NCBI GenBank assembly: GCA_016290255.1
Contig: JAEETG010000113.1
Location: 1 to 25,377, forward strand
DNA length: 25,377 bases
Direction: 5' to 3'
Source of the DNA: Clostridia bacterium
GTDB lineage: Bacteria; Bacillota; Clostridia; Christensenellales; UBA1242
Shown piece by piece: positions 1-6,434 of this stretch. The position numbers and the translations under genes were made by a program. The number at the start of each line of letters is the position of its first letter. Within the stretch, counting starts at the first letter, position 1. Below the pieces are notes generated by a model. That model was not told the DNA's origin. It worked only from the letters and a program-made list of their open reading frames with translations, and did not search any database.

Positions 1-159
1 AAAAAGAACTTATCACAGCAAGAACTAGCCACTCTTGTTGGAACAACCAGACAAACAATTATTGCAATTGAAAAAGGAACATTCAATCCATCTGCAAAAC
101 TTGCTCTACTTTTGTGTGTTGCACTGGATTGCAAGTTTGAGGAAATATTTTTCTTTTAA
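1..159 (+). CDS. XRE-family helix-turn-helix regulator, C-terminal part (5' end outside window)
   Basis: An open frame enters at base 1 and ends with TAA at 157-159, giving 52 residues. The visible part holds the core of an HTH_3/Cro-C1 domain: LSQQELATLVGTTRQTIIAIEKG is the turn and recognition-helix region, followed by NPSAKLALLLCVALDCKFEEIF. This is the pattern of the very short (about 65-70 residue) stand-alone XRE regulators common in Firmicutes, so only about 15 residues are probably missing. It ends immediately after the last helix, with no extra sensor domain. Its target is unknown. It runs toward the ferritin-like gene on the other strand and the two share a bidirectional terminator. 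Confidence 0.85.
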   Translation, partial: KKNLSQQELATLVGTTRQTIIAIEKGTFNPSAKLALLLCVALDCKFEEIFFF

Positions 160-166
160 AAACAAA

Positions 167-192
167 AAACAATTAGGTTTTCCTAATTGTTT
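167..192. terminator. Bidirectional Rho-independent terminator
   Basis: An 11-bp perfect stem (AAACAATTAGG / CCTAATTGTTT) with a TTTT loop is flanked by T-rich sequence on the right and A-rich sequence on the left. It can therefore end transcription of the regulator on the + strand and the ferritin-like gene on the - strand. The - strand stop codon lies inside the stem. Confidence 0.85.
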
Positions 193-491
193 TTATTTTG
201 TTCTAGTTCTTCAAACTCTTTCATTCCATTCAAAACATGTTGAACTTGGTTCACATCCAAATATTTTAAAAGGCCTAAAAGTTCTCCAACGTGATGAAGT
301 TCCTCTTCTTTTATGTGCTCCCAAGTTTTCTTTGCAAGTTCATTTCTTGTTGTGTGAATGTGACTGTCATATTCAATAATTGCATCAATCTCCCCAACCA
401 AATCTTTTCTTGCCTTTTGAAGTGCGTCGAAATCTAAATTAGATGCATTTGTTTGTGCATGATTTATGTTTTGATTCACATAGTTAAACAT
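183..491 (-). CDS. Small ferritin-like protein (encapsulated-ferritin/rubrerythrin-like)
   Basis: 102 residues. The start is the ATG at 491, behind a strong AAAGGAGGG site; the frame stays open upstream without another good site. Two predicted helices carry a possible metal set: E34/E37 region and E40 in GEIDAIIEYDSHI, then E62-E64 and H66/H67 in HIKEEELHHVGELL. An E...ExxH arrangement in a protein of about 100 residues is what is known from encapsulated-ferritin-type (EncFtn) and related half-ferritin proteins, which dimerise to build a diiron site. The C-terminus (NGMKEFEELEQNKNN) lacks an obvious encapsulin-targeting tail and no encapsulin gene is present here. Iron storage or oxidation is inferred from the motif only. 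A rubrerythrin-like or structural role is possible. Confidence 0.6.
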   Translation of the reverse strand: MFNYVNQNINHAQTNASNLDFDALQKARKDLVGEIDAIIEYDSHIHTTRNELAKKTWEHIKEEELHHVGELLGLLKYLDVNQVQHVLNGMKEFEELEQNKNN

Positions 492-546
492 TTTTCCCTC
501 CTTTTGTTTTATATATGAAAAAAGAGAACTAAATGTGAGTGCATGA

Positions 547-575
547 TTGCCAAATAGCACTAAAAATGTTATAAT
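547..575 (+). promoter_or_regulatory. Sigma-A promoter of the BspA-like lipoprotein gene
   Basis: -35 TTGCCA at 547-552 and -10 TATAAT at 570-575 with a 17-nt spacer. The -10 lies inside a short palindrome (TTATAATTATAA). The ribosome binding site AAGGAG is at 587-592. Confidence 0.7.
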
Positions 576-598
576 TATAACAAATTAAGGAGAAAAAT

Positions 599-1666
599 AT
601 GGGTAAAATATGTCATTCATTCTATTCAATTATGTTCATTTTGTTAATTACATTTACTTTTTGCTTTGCTGGGTGCGATAAAAAAATTAAAACAATAGCT
701 TTTGATCAACTATATAATTATACTGAAGATGGAGAAATTATTTCTTTAACCGAACTTGGAAAAAATCAAACCACTATTGAAATACCTGAAAAAATAAATG
801 ACACCGAAATAAAAAGAATAAATTATTTGGGAAGTTCGACAGTAAAAAACATAATTATAAAAGATAACATAGAATATATATCAATGGGTGCTTTACGTGA
901 CAATATATGTTTACAATCTTTAACTGTTCCTTTTTTAGGAAATCCAACAAGTTTTCGCAATATATATGACAGATTTGGTTCAACCAATTCTTTTCCAGAT
1001 TTATGGTATTTTTTCACAAACCCAATTGACCAAACCACTTACGCCAAAACAAATGAAGTTATACCAAAAACATTAAAACATATAAACATTACAGGCTCAT
1101 CATTGGTTGACGAAATTGAAATTGGCAGGATTGGAGGATATTCTATTGAATCAATCAGTTTACCAGAAAAGTTTATAATTAAAGATGGTTTTGGGTTTGG
1201 TAATTGTGTAAAAAATGTATCTGTAAACGTAAATAATACAAAATATGATAGTCGTGATAATTGTAATGCTATTATAGAAACTAAAACAAATACCTTAATA
1301 AAAGGTTGTATAAATTCAACAATACCAAACAGTGTTACAACTATTGGAAAAAGTGCATTTTCAGGAATTCATTTAAAAGAAATTATAATTCCATCAAGTG
1401 TAACAACAATAAAAGAATATGCCTTTTATAACATTAACACATTAGAAAATACTATTGTATTTATACCATCATCAGTAAAAGAAATTGATCAACATGCTTT
1501 TGGACTTGATAACTATAGTAATATAACCGGTTTCATATTTGAGCAACCAGAAGGGTGGAAAATAGGCAATTATATATTACCAGCAGATCAATTAAACACC
1601 CCCACAGCCGCTTATGAAACACTAAAAACCTCTAACAATTTTAATATATTAATTAATACTTTATAG
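599..1666 (+). CDS. BspA-type leucine-rich-repeat lipoprotein
   Basis: 355 residues. ATG follows AAGGAG by 6 nt. The N-terminus is a lipoprotein signal peptide: basic start, hydrophobic segment at about residues 8-24, and lipobox FAGC with C26 as the lipidated cysteine. The mature protein begins DKKIKTIAFDQLYNYTEDGE. From about residue 170 on, repeats of the LRR_5 (BspA) type are seen, e.g. NSVTTIGKSAFSGIHLKEII and SSVTTIKEYAFYNINTLENT, ending SSVKEIDQHAFG. BspA-like proteins sit on the cell surface and in some species bind host or matrix proteins; no ligand can be named here. The gene is alone on its strand with its own promoter and terminator. Confidence 0.85.
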   Translation: MGKICHSFYSIMFILLITFTFCFAGCDKKIKTIAFDQLYNYTEDGEIISLTELGKNQTTIEIPEKINDTEIKRINYLGSSTVKNIIIKDNIEYISMGALRDNICLQSLTVPFLGNPTSFRNIYDRFGSTNSFPDLWYFFTNPIDQTTYAKTNEVIPKTLKHINITGSSLVDEIEIGRIGGYSIESISLPEKFIIKDGFGFGNCVKNVSVNVNNTKYDSRDNCNAIIETKTNTLIKGCINSTIPNSVTTIGKSAFSGIHLKEIIIPSSVTTIKEYAFYNINTLENTIVFIPSSVKEIDQHAFGLDNYSNITGFIFEQPEGWKIGNYILPADQLNTPTAAYETLKTSNNFNILINTL

Positions 1667-1680
1667 AATATAATTTAGTA

Positions 1681-1716
1681 AAAAAGAGTAAAGTTCATTC
1701 ATACTTTACTCTTTTT
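1681..1716 (+). terminator. Rho-independent terminator
   Basis: A 14-bp stem (AAAAAGAGTAAAGT / ACTTTACTCTTTTT) with an 8-nt loop and a T-run begins 14 nt after the lipoprotein stop codon. Confidence 0.85.
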
Positions 1717-1777
1717 TATGTGGTAAACTACATAAAACTCATCATTGCTACAACATTTACGATATAAAATCATACTT

Positions 1778-2371
1778 CTACTGTACAGAATTTGGAAACT
1801 CGTATACATTTTTTAAAATTGCTATTGTAAATTTCATAGCAATTTCAGCATCTTCTTTGCTCGCTATTTTACAATTATGAGTGACATCATTACCCAATTG
1901 TCTAATTTTATCAACCCATACATTATTAGTTTTTGACGGCAAACAGTTTTGTTGTAAATAGTTTACATAATCTATAAATGACTTGTTAGGCACACCTCCC
2001 TGATCTACAGCCACATGTGCCATTAAAGTTCTTAAAGTTATCACACAGCAAGTGTAGGCTCCAATACCAAAAGCGTTTCTACATTCACTGTAAAGTTGTT
2101 CTATTTCATCAGGTAAATAATTTATATTCTCAAAGTTAGAAACCATTGGCAAAACTGATGCATCTGAGAACTTATATATAACTGGGCAACCACAAAACGG
2201 ACACTGTCCCGTATAATATACAAAATTTTTTCTAGAAAATTGTTTTGTTGTATCTATACTATAATATCTGGCATATACATCCAAAGCAATTTTATTATTA
2301 CAATGTCCACAAACACAAGTTATAGCATCTTGCAATTTTGAAACATAACTTTCCATTTTTAACTTTTCCAT
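1778..2371 (-). CDS. DUF4145 domain protein with zinc ribbon
   Basis: 197 residues from the ATG at 2371, behind AGAGGTGAT. The N-terminal half has a CxCxxC cluster (ITCVCGHC, about residues 18-25) and CPFCGCP (about 57-63), which together look like a treble-cleft zinc ribbon. The C-terminal half is the DUF4145 fold: LYSECRNAFGIGAYTCCVIT, then KIRQLGNDVTH, followed by a long helix AEIAMKFTIAILKNVYEF. From memory, DUF4145 is grouped with HEPN-type helical domains and is also found on type I restriction subunits; here it stands alone. The RQLGNDVTH segment is the family's R...GN...H signature. The cellular role is unknown; a defence or RNA link is only a family-based guess. Confidence 0.8.
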   Translation of the reverse strand: MEKLKMESYVSKLQDAITCVCGHCNNKIALDVYARYYSIDTTKQFSRKNFVYYTGQCPFCGCPVIYKFSDASVLPMVSNFENINYLPDEIEQLYSECRNAFGIGAYTCCVITLRTLMAHVAVDQGGVPNKSFIDYVNYLQQNCLPSKTNNVWVDKIRQLGNDVTHNCKIASKEDAEIAMKFTIAILKNVYEFPNSVQ

Positions 2372-2392
2372 AATATCACCTCTACCATTTAT

Positions 2393-2421
2393 ATTATAAC
2401 ACAATAAATATATTTTTTCAA
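2393..2421 (-). promoter_or_regulatory. Sigma-A promoter of the DUF4145 gene
   Basis: On the - strand TTGAAA (2416-2421) and TATAAT (2393-2398) are separated by 17 nt, just upstream of the AGAGGTGAT ribosome binding site. Confidence 0.75.
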
Positions 2422-2439
2422 CAACAAAAAAGTCTGTGA

Positions 2440-2471
2440 AAAAAACAAACCAAAAACTTGGTTTGTTTTTT
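2440..2471 (-). terminator. Rho-independent terminator of the IMPase-family gene
   Basis: A 14-bp stem (AAAAAACAAACCAA / TTGGTTTGTTTTTT, + strand reading) with a 4-nt loop touches the stop codon of the - strand gene. It lies close upstream of the DUF4145 promoter, so the two genes are separately transcribed. Confidence 0.8.
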
Positions 2472-3214
2472 TAGTCGTGTTTTGTTATTGCAATATCATT
2501 TTTATATGGTCCGCATTCTTTCTTTAATAAATCTGCAAATTCCTTGCAACTTGCCGCAATGTGGCATCCTTTTTCATCAATAATATAGCCACCCGCTTGT
2601 TTAACCAAATATTGCCCAGGAAGATAATCCCAAGGACTATCATTTTTAAAAACCGCACCGCTCAATCTTCCACAAGCAGTCCAAGCAAGATTCACACATT
2701 GCGCAGCACACACCCTCACATGCCTTGTTGCTTGAAACAACCTCACAAAACTTGGAGCCTTGTTCCCTCCATCAATTGCAAAACATGCGTGATTTATTTT
2801 CCAATCCTTTACCACAATTTTTTGGTCGTTTAGAAAAGCACCAGACTTATCGGCATAATATAATTCATTAAGCCTTGGAAGATACAAAACGCTTGCTGTG
2901 GTTTCTCCATTTTCAACCGATGCCACTTGAATCCCCCACAAAGGAAGCCCATGAGCAAAGTTAACCGTTCCATCAATTGGGTCAATCACAAAACAGTTTT
3001 GTGTGAGTGTTTTTTGGGAATTTGTTTCCTCACTCACAATATCAAACTTTGGATATTGCTTGTTCATTTTTTTAATCAAATAACTTTCAATTTCTAAATC
3101 AAAGTTTGTGACCAAATCACCAAACTCACCTTTCGCTTTAATTTCAAACTCAGGAGTTATTAACCCTGCTGCTTCTTTCACAATTTGCACCAAAAACTCT
3201 GTCATCTTTTCCAT
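2471..3214 (-). CDS. Inositol monophosphatase family phosphatase (SuhB-like)
   Basis: 247 residues, normal for the family. The ATG at 3214 is 8 nt behind AAAGGTGG; a GTG four codons upstream overlaps that site and is rejected. All hallmarks of the Mg-dependent FIG/IMPase superfamily are present: GDLVTNFD (about 32-39), SEET with metal-binding E (about 61-64), DPIDGTVNF (78-86; D78 and D81 bind metal) and SPWDYLPG (D196). Family members dephosphorylate inositol phosphates, fructose bisphosphate, histidinol phosphate or PAP; the sequence does not decide between these. It is monocistronic, with its own TTGCAA-17-TATAAT promoter and terminator, and no signal peptide, so it is cytosolic. Confidence 0.9.
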   Translation of the reverse strand: MEKMTEFLVQIVKEAAGLITPEFEIKAKGEFGDLVTNFDLEIESYLIKKMNKQYPKFDIVSEETNSQKTLTQNCFVIDPIDGTVNFAHGLPLWGIQVASVENGETTASVLYLPRLNELYYADKSGAFLNDQKIVVKDWKINHACFAIDGGNKAPSFVRLFQATRHVRVCAAQCVNLAWTACGRLSGAVFKNDSPWDYLPGQYLVKQAGGYIIDEKGCHIAASCKEFADLLKKECGPYKNDIAITKHD

Positions 3215-3239
3215 AATATTTTCCACCTTTATAAGAAAA

Positions 3240-3268
3240 ATTATATCATATCAAAAATTCTTTTGCAA
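3240..3268 (-). promoter_or_regulatory. Sigma-A promoter of the IMPase-family gene
   Basis: - strand TTGCAA (3263-3268), 17-nt spacer, TATAAT (3240-3245), followed by AAAGGTGG and ATG. Confidence 0.75.
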
Positions 3269-3300
3269 AGCAAAAAACCTGATGAGAAAAAATAAAAACA

Positions 3301-3333
3301 AAAAAATCGAACACATAAGCACTCGATTTAGTC
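3301..3333 (-). terminator. Terminator of the PPC-HD unit; near-copy of the tRNA-Leu terminator
   Basis: Stem AAATCGA/TCGATTT (3304-3310 with 3323-3329) with a T-run on the - strand. 31 of 33 bases match 4567-4599, the terminator immediately behind tRNA-Leu, including most of the loop. The shared loop makes chance resemblance unlikely. Confidence 0.8.
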
Positions 3334-3361
3334 CCTAACAATTAAAAATTTGTCAATAGTT

Positions 3362-4000
3362 TTATTTAACATTTTCTATATCATGATTCAAAACATAGTT
3401 CGACACTTCTAAAAAGTTTTCATCATAATTATATCGTTTTTGCCCAAATTTCAACCAAGCAGCAGACCATGTTTTCTCATCATCTATAGCCTTTTTAACC
3501 ACAGGATTTTTTGTGTATTCATTATTATGCTGATCATTTAGATTAACACATCCTTCTTGGTCATATAATTTACATTGAATATCGCATTCAAGCTTATCAC
3601 AATAATAAGCGAATTTTGCCTCTTTTGTTTCTCTTTTATCAAATTCAAACACCAAATCTTTTATGGCTTTTCCGTTAGACAAAATGCTTGTTAGATTTTC
3701 CACCGCCTGATGTCCTTTCTCTTGTTTTGATTTAGCATCAACATCAAAAATTGTTAAGTCACCAATAACAATTTCTTCCAATTCATGAACAGCAAGCATT
3801 GATAATGTTTTTTGTAAATCAATATCATATTCATATTCAGACCACATTGAAATTGCAAGCATTTGAACTCCAAAAATGTGCTCAGCAATGCTTTCCACCC
3901 TTTCTCGTTTAACACCCCAGGCTTTCCATCCTGTTCTGATTTCATTTTTTAACTTATTACAAAAAATATAAAATTCCACAACATTTTTAGCTTTTTCCAT
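3362..4000 (-). CDS. HD-domain protein, YfbR/HDDC2-like 5'-deoxynucleotidase
   Basis: 212 residues, ATG behind GGAGGG. The metal-binding signature of the HD superfamily is spaced as in YfbR/HDDC2 nucleotidases: ESIAEHIFGVQML with H41, AVHELEEIVIGDLT with H72-E73, and YYCDKLECDIQ with D135. These enzymes remove the 5' phosphate from deoxynucleoside monophosphates. The second motif reads HE rather than HD; the charge is kept and the rest of the motif (IVIGD) is canonical, so activity is likely but substrate and metal may differ. It lies 37 nt behind the PPC-domain gene and shares its promoter. It ends at a terminator that copies the tRNA-Leu terminator. Confidence 0.8.
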   Translation of the reverse strand: MEKAKNVVEFYIFCNKLKNEIRTGWKAWGVKRERVESIAEHIFGVQMLAISMWSEYEYDIDLQKTLSMLAVHELEEIVIGDLTIFDVDAKSKQEKGHQAVENLTSILSNGKAIKDLVFEFDKRETKEAKFAYYCDKLECDIQCKLYDQEGCVNLNDQHNNEYTKNPVVKKAIDDEKTWSAAWLKFGQKRYNYDENFLEVSNYVLNHDIENVK

Positions 4001-4037
4001 TTTCCCTCCACTATGATAATCTAGACTGTTTAATATT

Positions 4038-4433
4038 TTATCTTTTTGTTATCATCAATTCATTATAACCTGTGGTTTCATCAAAAACTTTTCCAAAAAT
4101 ATAACTTTCCAATTCCAAAATCACAAGTTCACATGTTGTGTTCACCTCGCACCCCTCAACCATGTGACCGCCAACAACAGACAAATCTTCTTTTGCTAAG
4201 CTTATGTGAATATGAAGCCTTTCACTTGAAACCGTTCCCATCAAACTCACAATTTCAAGTGGCTCCACAAGTGTTTGAATGTTCTTTCCTCCAGCATCAC
4301 GCATTTTTGCCTGAGACAAACATCCAACCCCACTAACTATAACTCCAGCCTTTATGTTATTTTCTTTACAAAACTCAAAAATTGTTTTATATAAATCCTT
4401 TCCCTTTGTTAAACGAACAGCAAATTCTTTCAT
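4038..4433 (-). CDS. PPC (PCC/DUF296) domain protein
   Basis: 131 residues. The ATG at 4433 follows GAGGTG by 6 nt; an in-frame GTG inside that site is rejected. A single PPC domain fills the protein: L..TIFEFCKENNIKAGVIVSGVG near the N-terminus, then the conserved histidine-rich stretch RLHIHISLAKEDLSVVGGHM (about 72-91) and the closing strand NTTCELVILEL. In plants this domain is fused to AT-hooks; the short bacterial forms are trimeric with bound metal at the histidines and have no firmly established function. DNA binding is not shown by the sequence. It is the first gene of a two-gene unit with the HD-domain nucleotidase and has its own promoter. Confidence 0.85.
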   Translation of the reverse strand: MKEFAVRLTKGKDLYKTIFEFCKENNIKAGVIVSGVGCLSQAKMRDAGGKNIQTLVEPLEIVSLMGTVSSERLHIHISLAKEDLSVVGGHMVEGCEVNTTCELVILELESYIFGKVFDETTGYNELMITKR

Positions 4434-4462
4434 CAACTTCACCTCTACAATAATTAGTTTTT

Positions 4463-4491
4463 ATTATTACATAATCGTCTCAAAAAGTCAA
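4463..4491 (-). promoter_or_regulatory. Promoter of the PPC-HD unit
   Basis: - strand TTGACT (4486-4491), 17-nt spacer, AATAAT (4463-4468). It lies between the tRNA-Leu terminator and the PPC gene, so the unit does not depend on tRNA readthrough. Confidence 0.65.
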
Positions 4492-4566
4492 GCACACTTT
4501 CCCACACACCCAGCTTTACTAAAATAGTATTACTAATTCAAGCCTAAAGCACATTTTTGTTCAATA

Positions 4567-4599
4567 AAAAAATCGAACACATATGCATTCGATTTAGTC
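4567..4599 (-). terminator. tRNA-Leu terminator
   Basis: Stem AAATCGA/TCGATTT (4570-4576 with 4589-4595) and a - strand T-run directly after the tRNA-Leu 3' end. A 31/33 copy is at 3301-3333. Confidence 0.8.
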
Positions 4600-4605
4600 T
4601 TTTTC

Positions 4606-4688
4606 TGGTGCGGATGAAGGGACTCGAACCCCCATGGTCGCCCACTAGATCCTAAGTCTAGCGCGTCTACCAATTTCGCCACATCCGC
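4606..4688 (-). tRNA. tRNA-Leu (UAG anticodon)
   Basis: Read on the - strand the acceptor GCGGATG (5' end at 4688) pairs with CATCCGC, followed by A and an encoded CCA (4606-4608). The anticodon arm is CTAGA-CTTAGGA-TCTAG, giving anticodon TAG. A long variable arm (class II) fits leucine. Only one copy is seen here. Confidence 0.95.
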
Positions 4689-4697
4689 ATATCAAAC

Positions 4698-4726
4698 ATT
4701 ATATAACAAAATTTTCCAAAAATCAA
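4698..4726 (-). promoter_or_regulatory. Promoter of tRNA-Leu
   Basis: - strand TTGATT (4721-4726), 17-nt spacer, TATAAT (4698-4703), about 10 nt before the tRNA 5' end. Confidence 0.7.
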
Positions 4727-4759
4727 GTAAAAAATTAAAATCTTTTGTTTATTATTTTA

Positions 4760-4788
4760 TTGTGAAAAAAATTTTTGTGTGATATAAT
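4760..4788 (+). promoter_or_regulatory. Promoter of the four-helix membrane protein gene
   Basis: TTGTGA (4760-4765), 17-nt spacer, TATAAT (4783-4788); ribosome binding site AGGAGGAG follows at about 4803-4810. Confidence 0.65.
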
Positions 4789-4814
4789 ATGAATAATATT
4801 TTAGGAGGAGCAAC

Positions 4815-5327
4815 ATGGAAACACAAAAAGCATCAAATATTTTTTCAATTGTTTTGTCTAGCTTAACCATTTTAAGCGCTGTTTCTGTGTTCTTGGGGCA
4901 CATGTGCACAAACATGATTGGCTCTGGATTTTTTGCATACCTTCTAAACATTTTCTCCGCTCCAATACTTATGATTTTTCCTGTTTTTGTTAGCATTTTT
5001 GGTGGCCTTTGGGTTGTTTACATCATTGTTTCAATATTTTTGGTTGTTGGAATCATAAACTTGATTGTTTCCATAAAACTTATAAAAGATGAAAACTTTA
5101 ATTATTCATGTTTTGTTACAAACTTTGTTTGTTCTTGCATTGCAATATTTTTGGCTGCTTTAATCTTTTATTCACTTATTGCAAATGGATTCAAAATTTT
5201 GAGTGACTCAAGCATTTGGAGCATTTTTTGGTTAATACTTTTCTTGATTGGAATCATTTGGAGTTTTGTTTTAAAAATTATTTTGATGGTTAGATACAAT
5301 AAAAACACCGAAATTGTTGTGAAATAA
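4815..5327 (+). CDS. Hypothetical four-helix membrane protein
   Basis: 170 residues, ATG behind a strong AGGAGG. Four hydrophobic segments are evident: about residues 8-28, 40-85 (a long, possibly double segment with FPVFVSIFGGLWVVYIIVSI), 98-122 and 136-160, with short charged loops (KLIKDENFNY) and a charged end (RYNKNTEIVVK). No catalytic motif or known transporter signature was recognised. It stands alone, with its own promoter and a strong terminator, convergent with the helicase operon. Function unknown. Confidence 0.75.
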   Translation: METQKASNIFSIVLSSLTILSAVSVFLGHMCTNMIGSGFFAYLLNIFSAPILMIFPVFVSIFGGLWVVYIIVSIFLVVGIINLIVSIKLIKDENFNYSCFVTNFVCSCIAIFLAALIFYSLIANGFKILSDSSIWSIFWLILFLIGIIWSFVLKIILMVRYNKNTEIVVK

Positions 5328-5352
5328 AAAAAGCCTATGATAGGCTTTTTTT
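5326..5352. terminator. Bidirectional terminator between convergent genes
   Basis: A 12-bp stem (AAAAAAAGCCTA / TAGGCTTTTTTT) with a 3-nt loop, flanked by A and T runs so that it works on both strands. It overlaps the stop of the membrane protein gene and follows the - strand operon. Confidence 0.85.
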
Positions 5353-5365
5353 ATTTAAAAAACTT

Positions 5366-6412
5366 TTATGAAATTGTTCTGATGGAATCTAGTTGTCTTC
5401 TTATTAGTGCGCTTTGTTCACGAGCCTTTTCTCTCTGATCACGAAGTTGTTCATATGTTGGCCTATTGTCTTTTTCGTCATAAACAATTTTGCCATCTTT
5501 TTGTTTCTTACCTTTTGGTTTATAGTATGAACCATACAAAACATCTCTGATGAGCCTTTCGTTTGTTTCCTTACTATGCTTAGACATTTCATTGCCTTTT
5601 GACACTAGTTCCATAAACCTTGAAACCATTTTTTCTTTTTGGTCTATTTTTATTCTTACTTTAAACTTTTCTCCAACTTCTATAATTTTGTTTATGTCGC
5701 CGTGCTTTATGACGTGGTCAAAATATGTATCCAAACTCAAATAAGGTGCAAATGGCAAATTGTGTGTTTGATAAAAATCCGAAATCTCTTTTGCACTAAA
5801 ATGTTCATATAGAACCTCTTTCACAACATCTTTAACAAAACCTTCATCCGATATTTTTTTCTCTAAATAATTATAAAGTATATCAACATTTTCTCTTAAA
5901 CGTTTATCTTTATCCATACCCCATATTGTTTTACCAATTTTTTTCTCGTTTTCAAAATACAGTTCAAGAGCCCTTTCCTCAAACATTTTTTGTTTGTCTA
6001 ATTCACCTTTAGAATGATTTAATTTTGCCATTTCAAGTTGCGTTTCCATTCTTCCATGCTGCAACACAGTTTGCTCAATAGCCTCAATTGTTTGTTCACT
6101 AAATTTCACTTTACCATGGCGCAAAATATCCACACAAAACCACACGTTTTCAGATTGTGCCAAAATGTCTTCACCCATTTTCACGCTTGATGGATATCTT
6201 TTGAAATATTCATAAGCAGTTTTTGATTGATCAAATGATTCCTGGCGTTTATGCAAATAATCAAACACTAATTTTAGGTATGGTTCAGTGTATTCAGGAT
6301 ATTGATCCAAAAATTTTACAACATCATCTGTGCATGCACCATAATTGGTTTCTATTTCTTTTTTCATTTTTTCATATTGAATCTTTCCAGAAATTTTATC
6401 AACAATTTTCAT
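5366..6412 (-). CDS. Hypothetical helical protein behind the DEAD-box helicase
   Basis: 348 residues from the ATG at 6412; a TTG one codon upstream is less likely. AAAAGGTGATG lies about 10 nt upstream. No known domain was recognised. The sequence is almost entirely charged helix, with loose repeat-like segments such as EPYLKLVFDYLHKRQESFDQ and METQLEMAKLNHSKGELDKQ that could be TPR-like or HEAT-like. The last 60 residues are strongly basic and Gln/Arg-rich (KPKGKKQKDGK, LRDQREKAREQSALIRRQL) and may bind nucleic acid. It starts 22 nt after the helicase stop with no terminator between, so it is probably co-transcribed; a role linked to RNA is an inference from that context and the basic tail only. 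Confidence 0.7.
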   Translation of the reverse strand: MKIVDKISGKIQYEKMKKEIETNYGACTDDVVKFLDQYPEYTEPYLKLVFDYLHKRQESFDQSKTAYEYFKRYPSSVKMGEDILAQSENVWFCVDILRHGKVKFSEQTIEAIEQTVLQHGRMETQLEMAKLNHSKGELDKQKMFEERALELYFENEKKIGKTIWGMDKDKRLRENVDILYNYLEKKISDEGFVKDVVKEVLYEHFSAKEISDFYQTHNLPFAPYLSLDTYFDHVIKHGDINKIIEVGEKFKVRIKIDQKEKMVSRFMELVSKGNEMSKHSKETNERLIRDVLYGSYYKPKGKKQKDGKIVYDEKDNRPTYEQLRDQREKAREQSALIRRQLDSIRTIS

Positions 6413-6434
6413 CAAACATCATCACCTTTTAAAC

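Noticed and set aside
492..560. 23-residue N-terminal extension of the ferritin-like protein
   Set aside because: No ribosome binding site there, while AAAGGAGGG stands directly before the internal ATG at 491.
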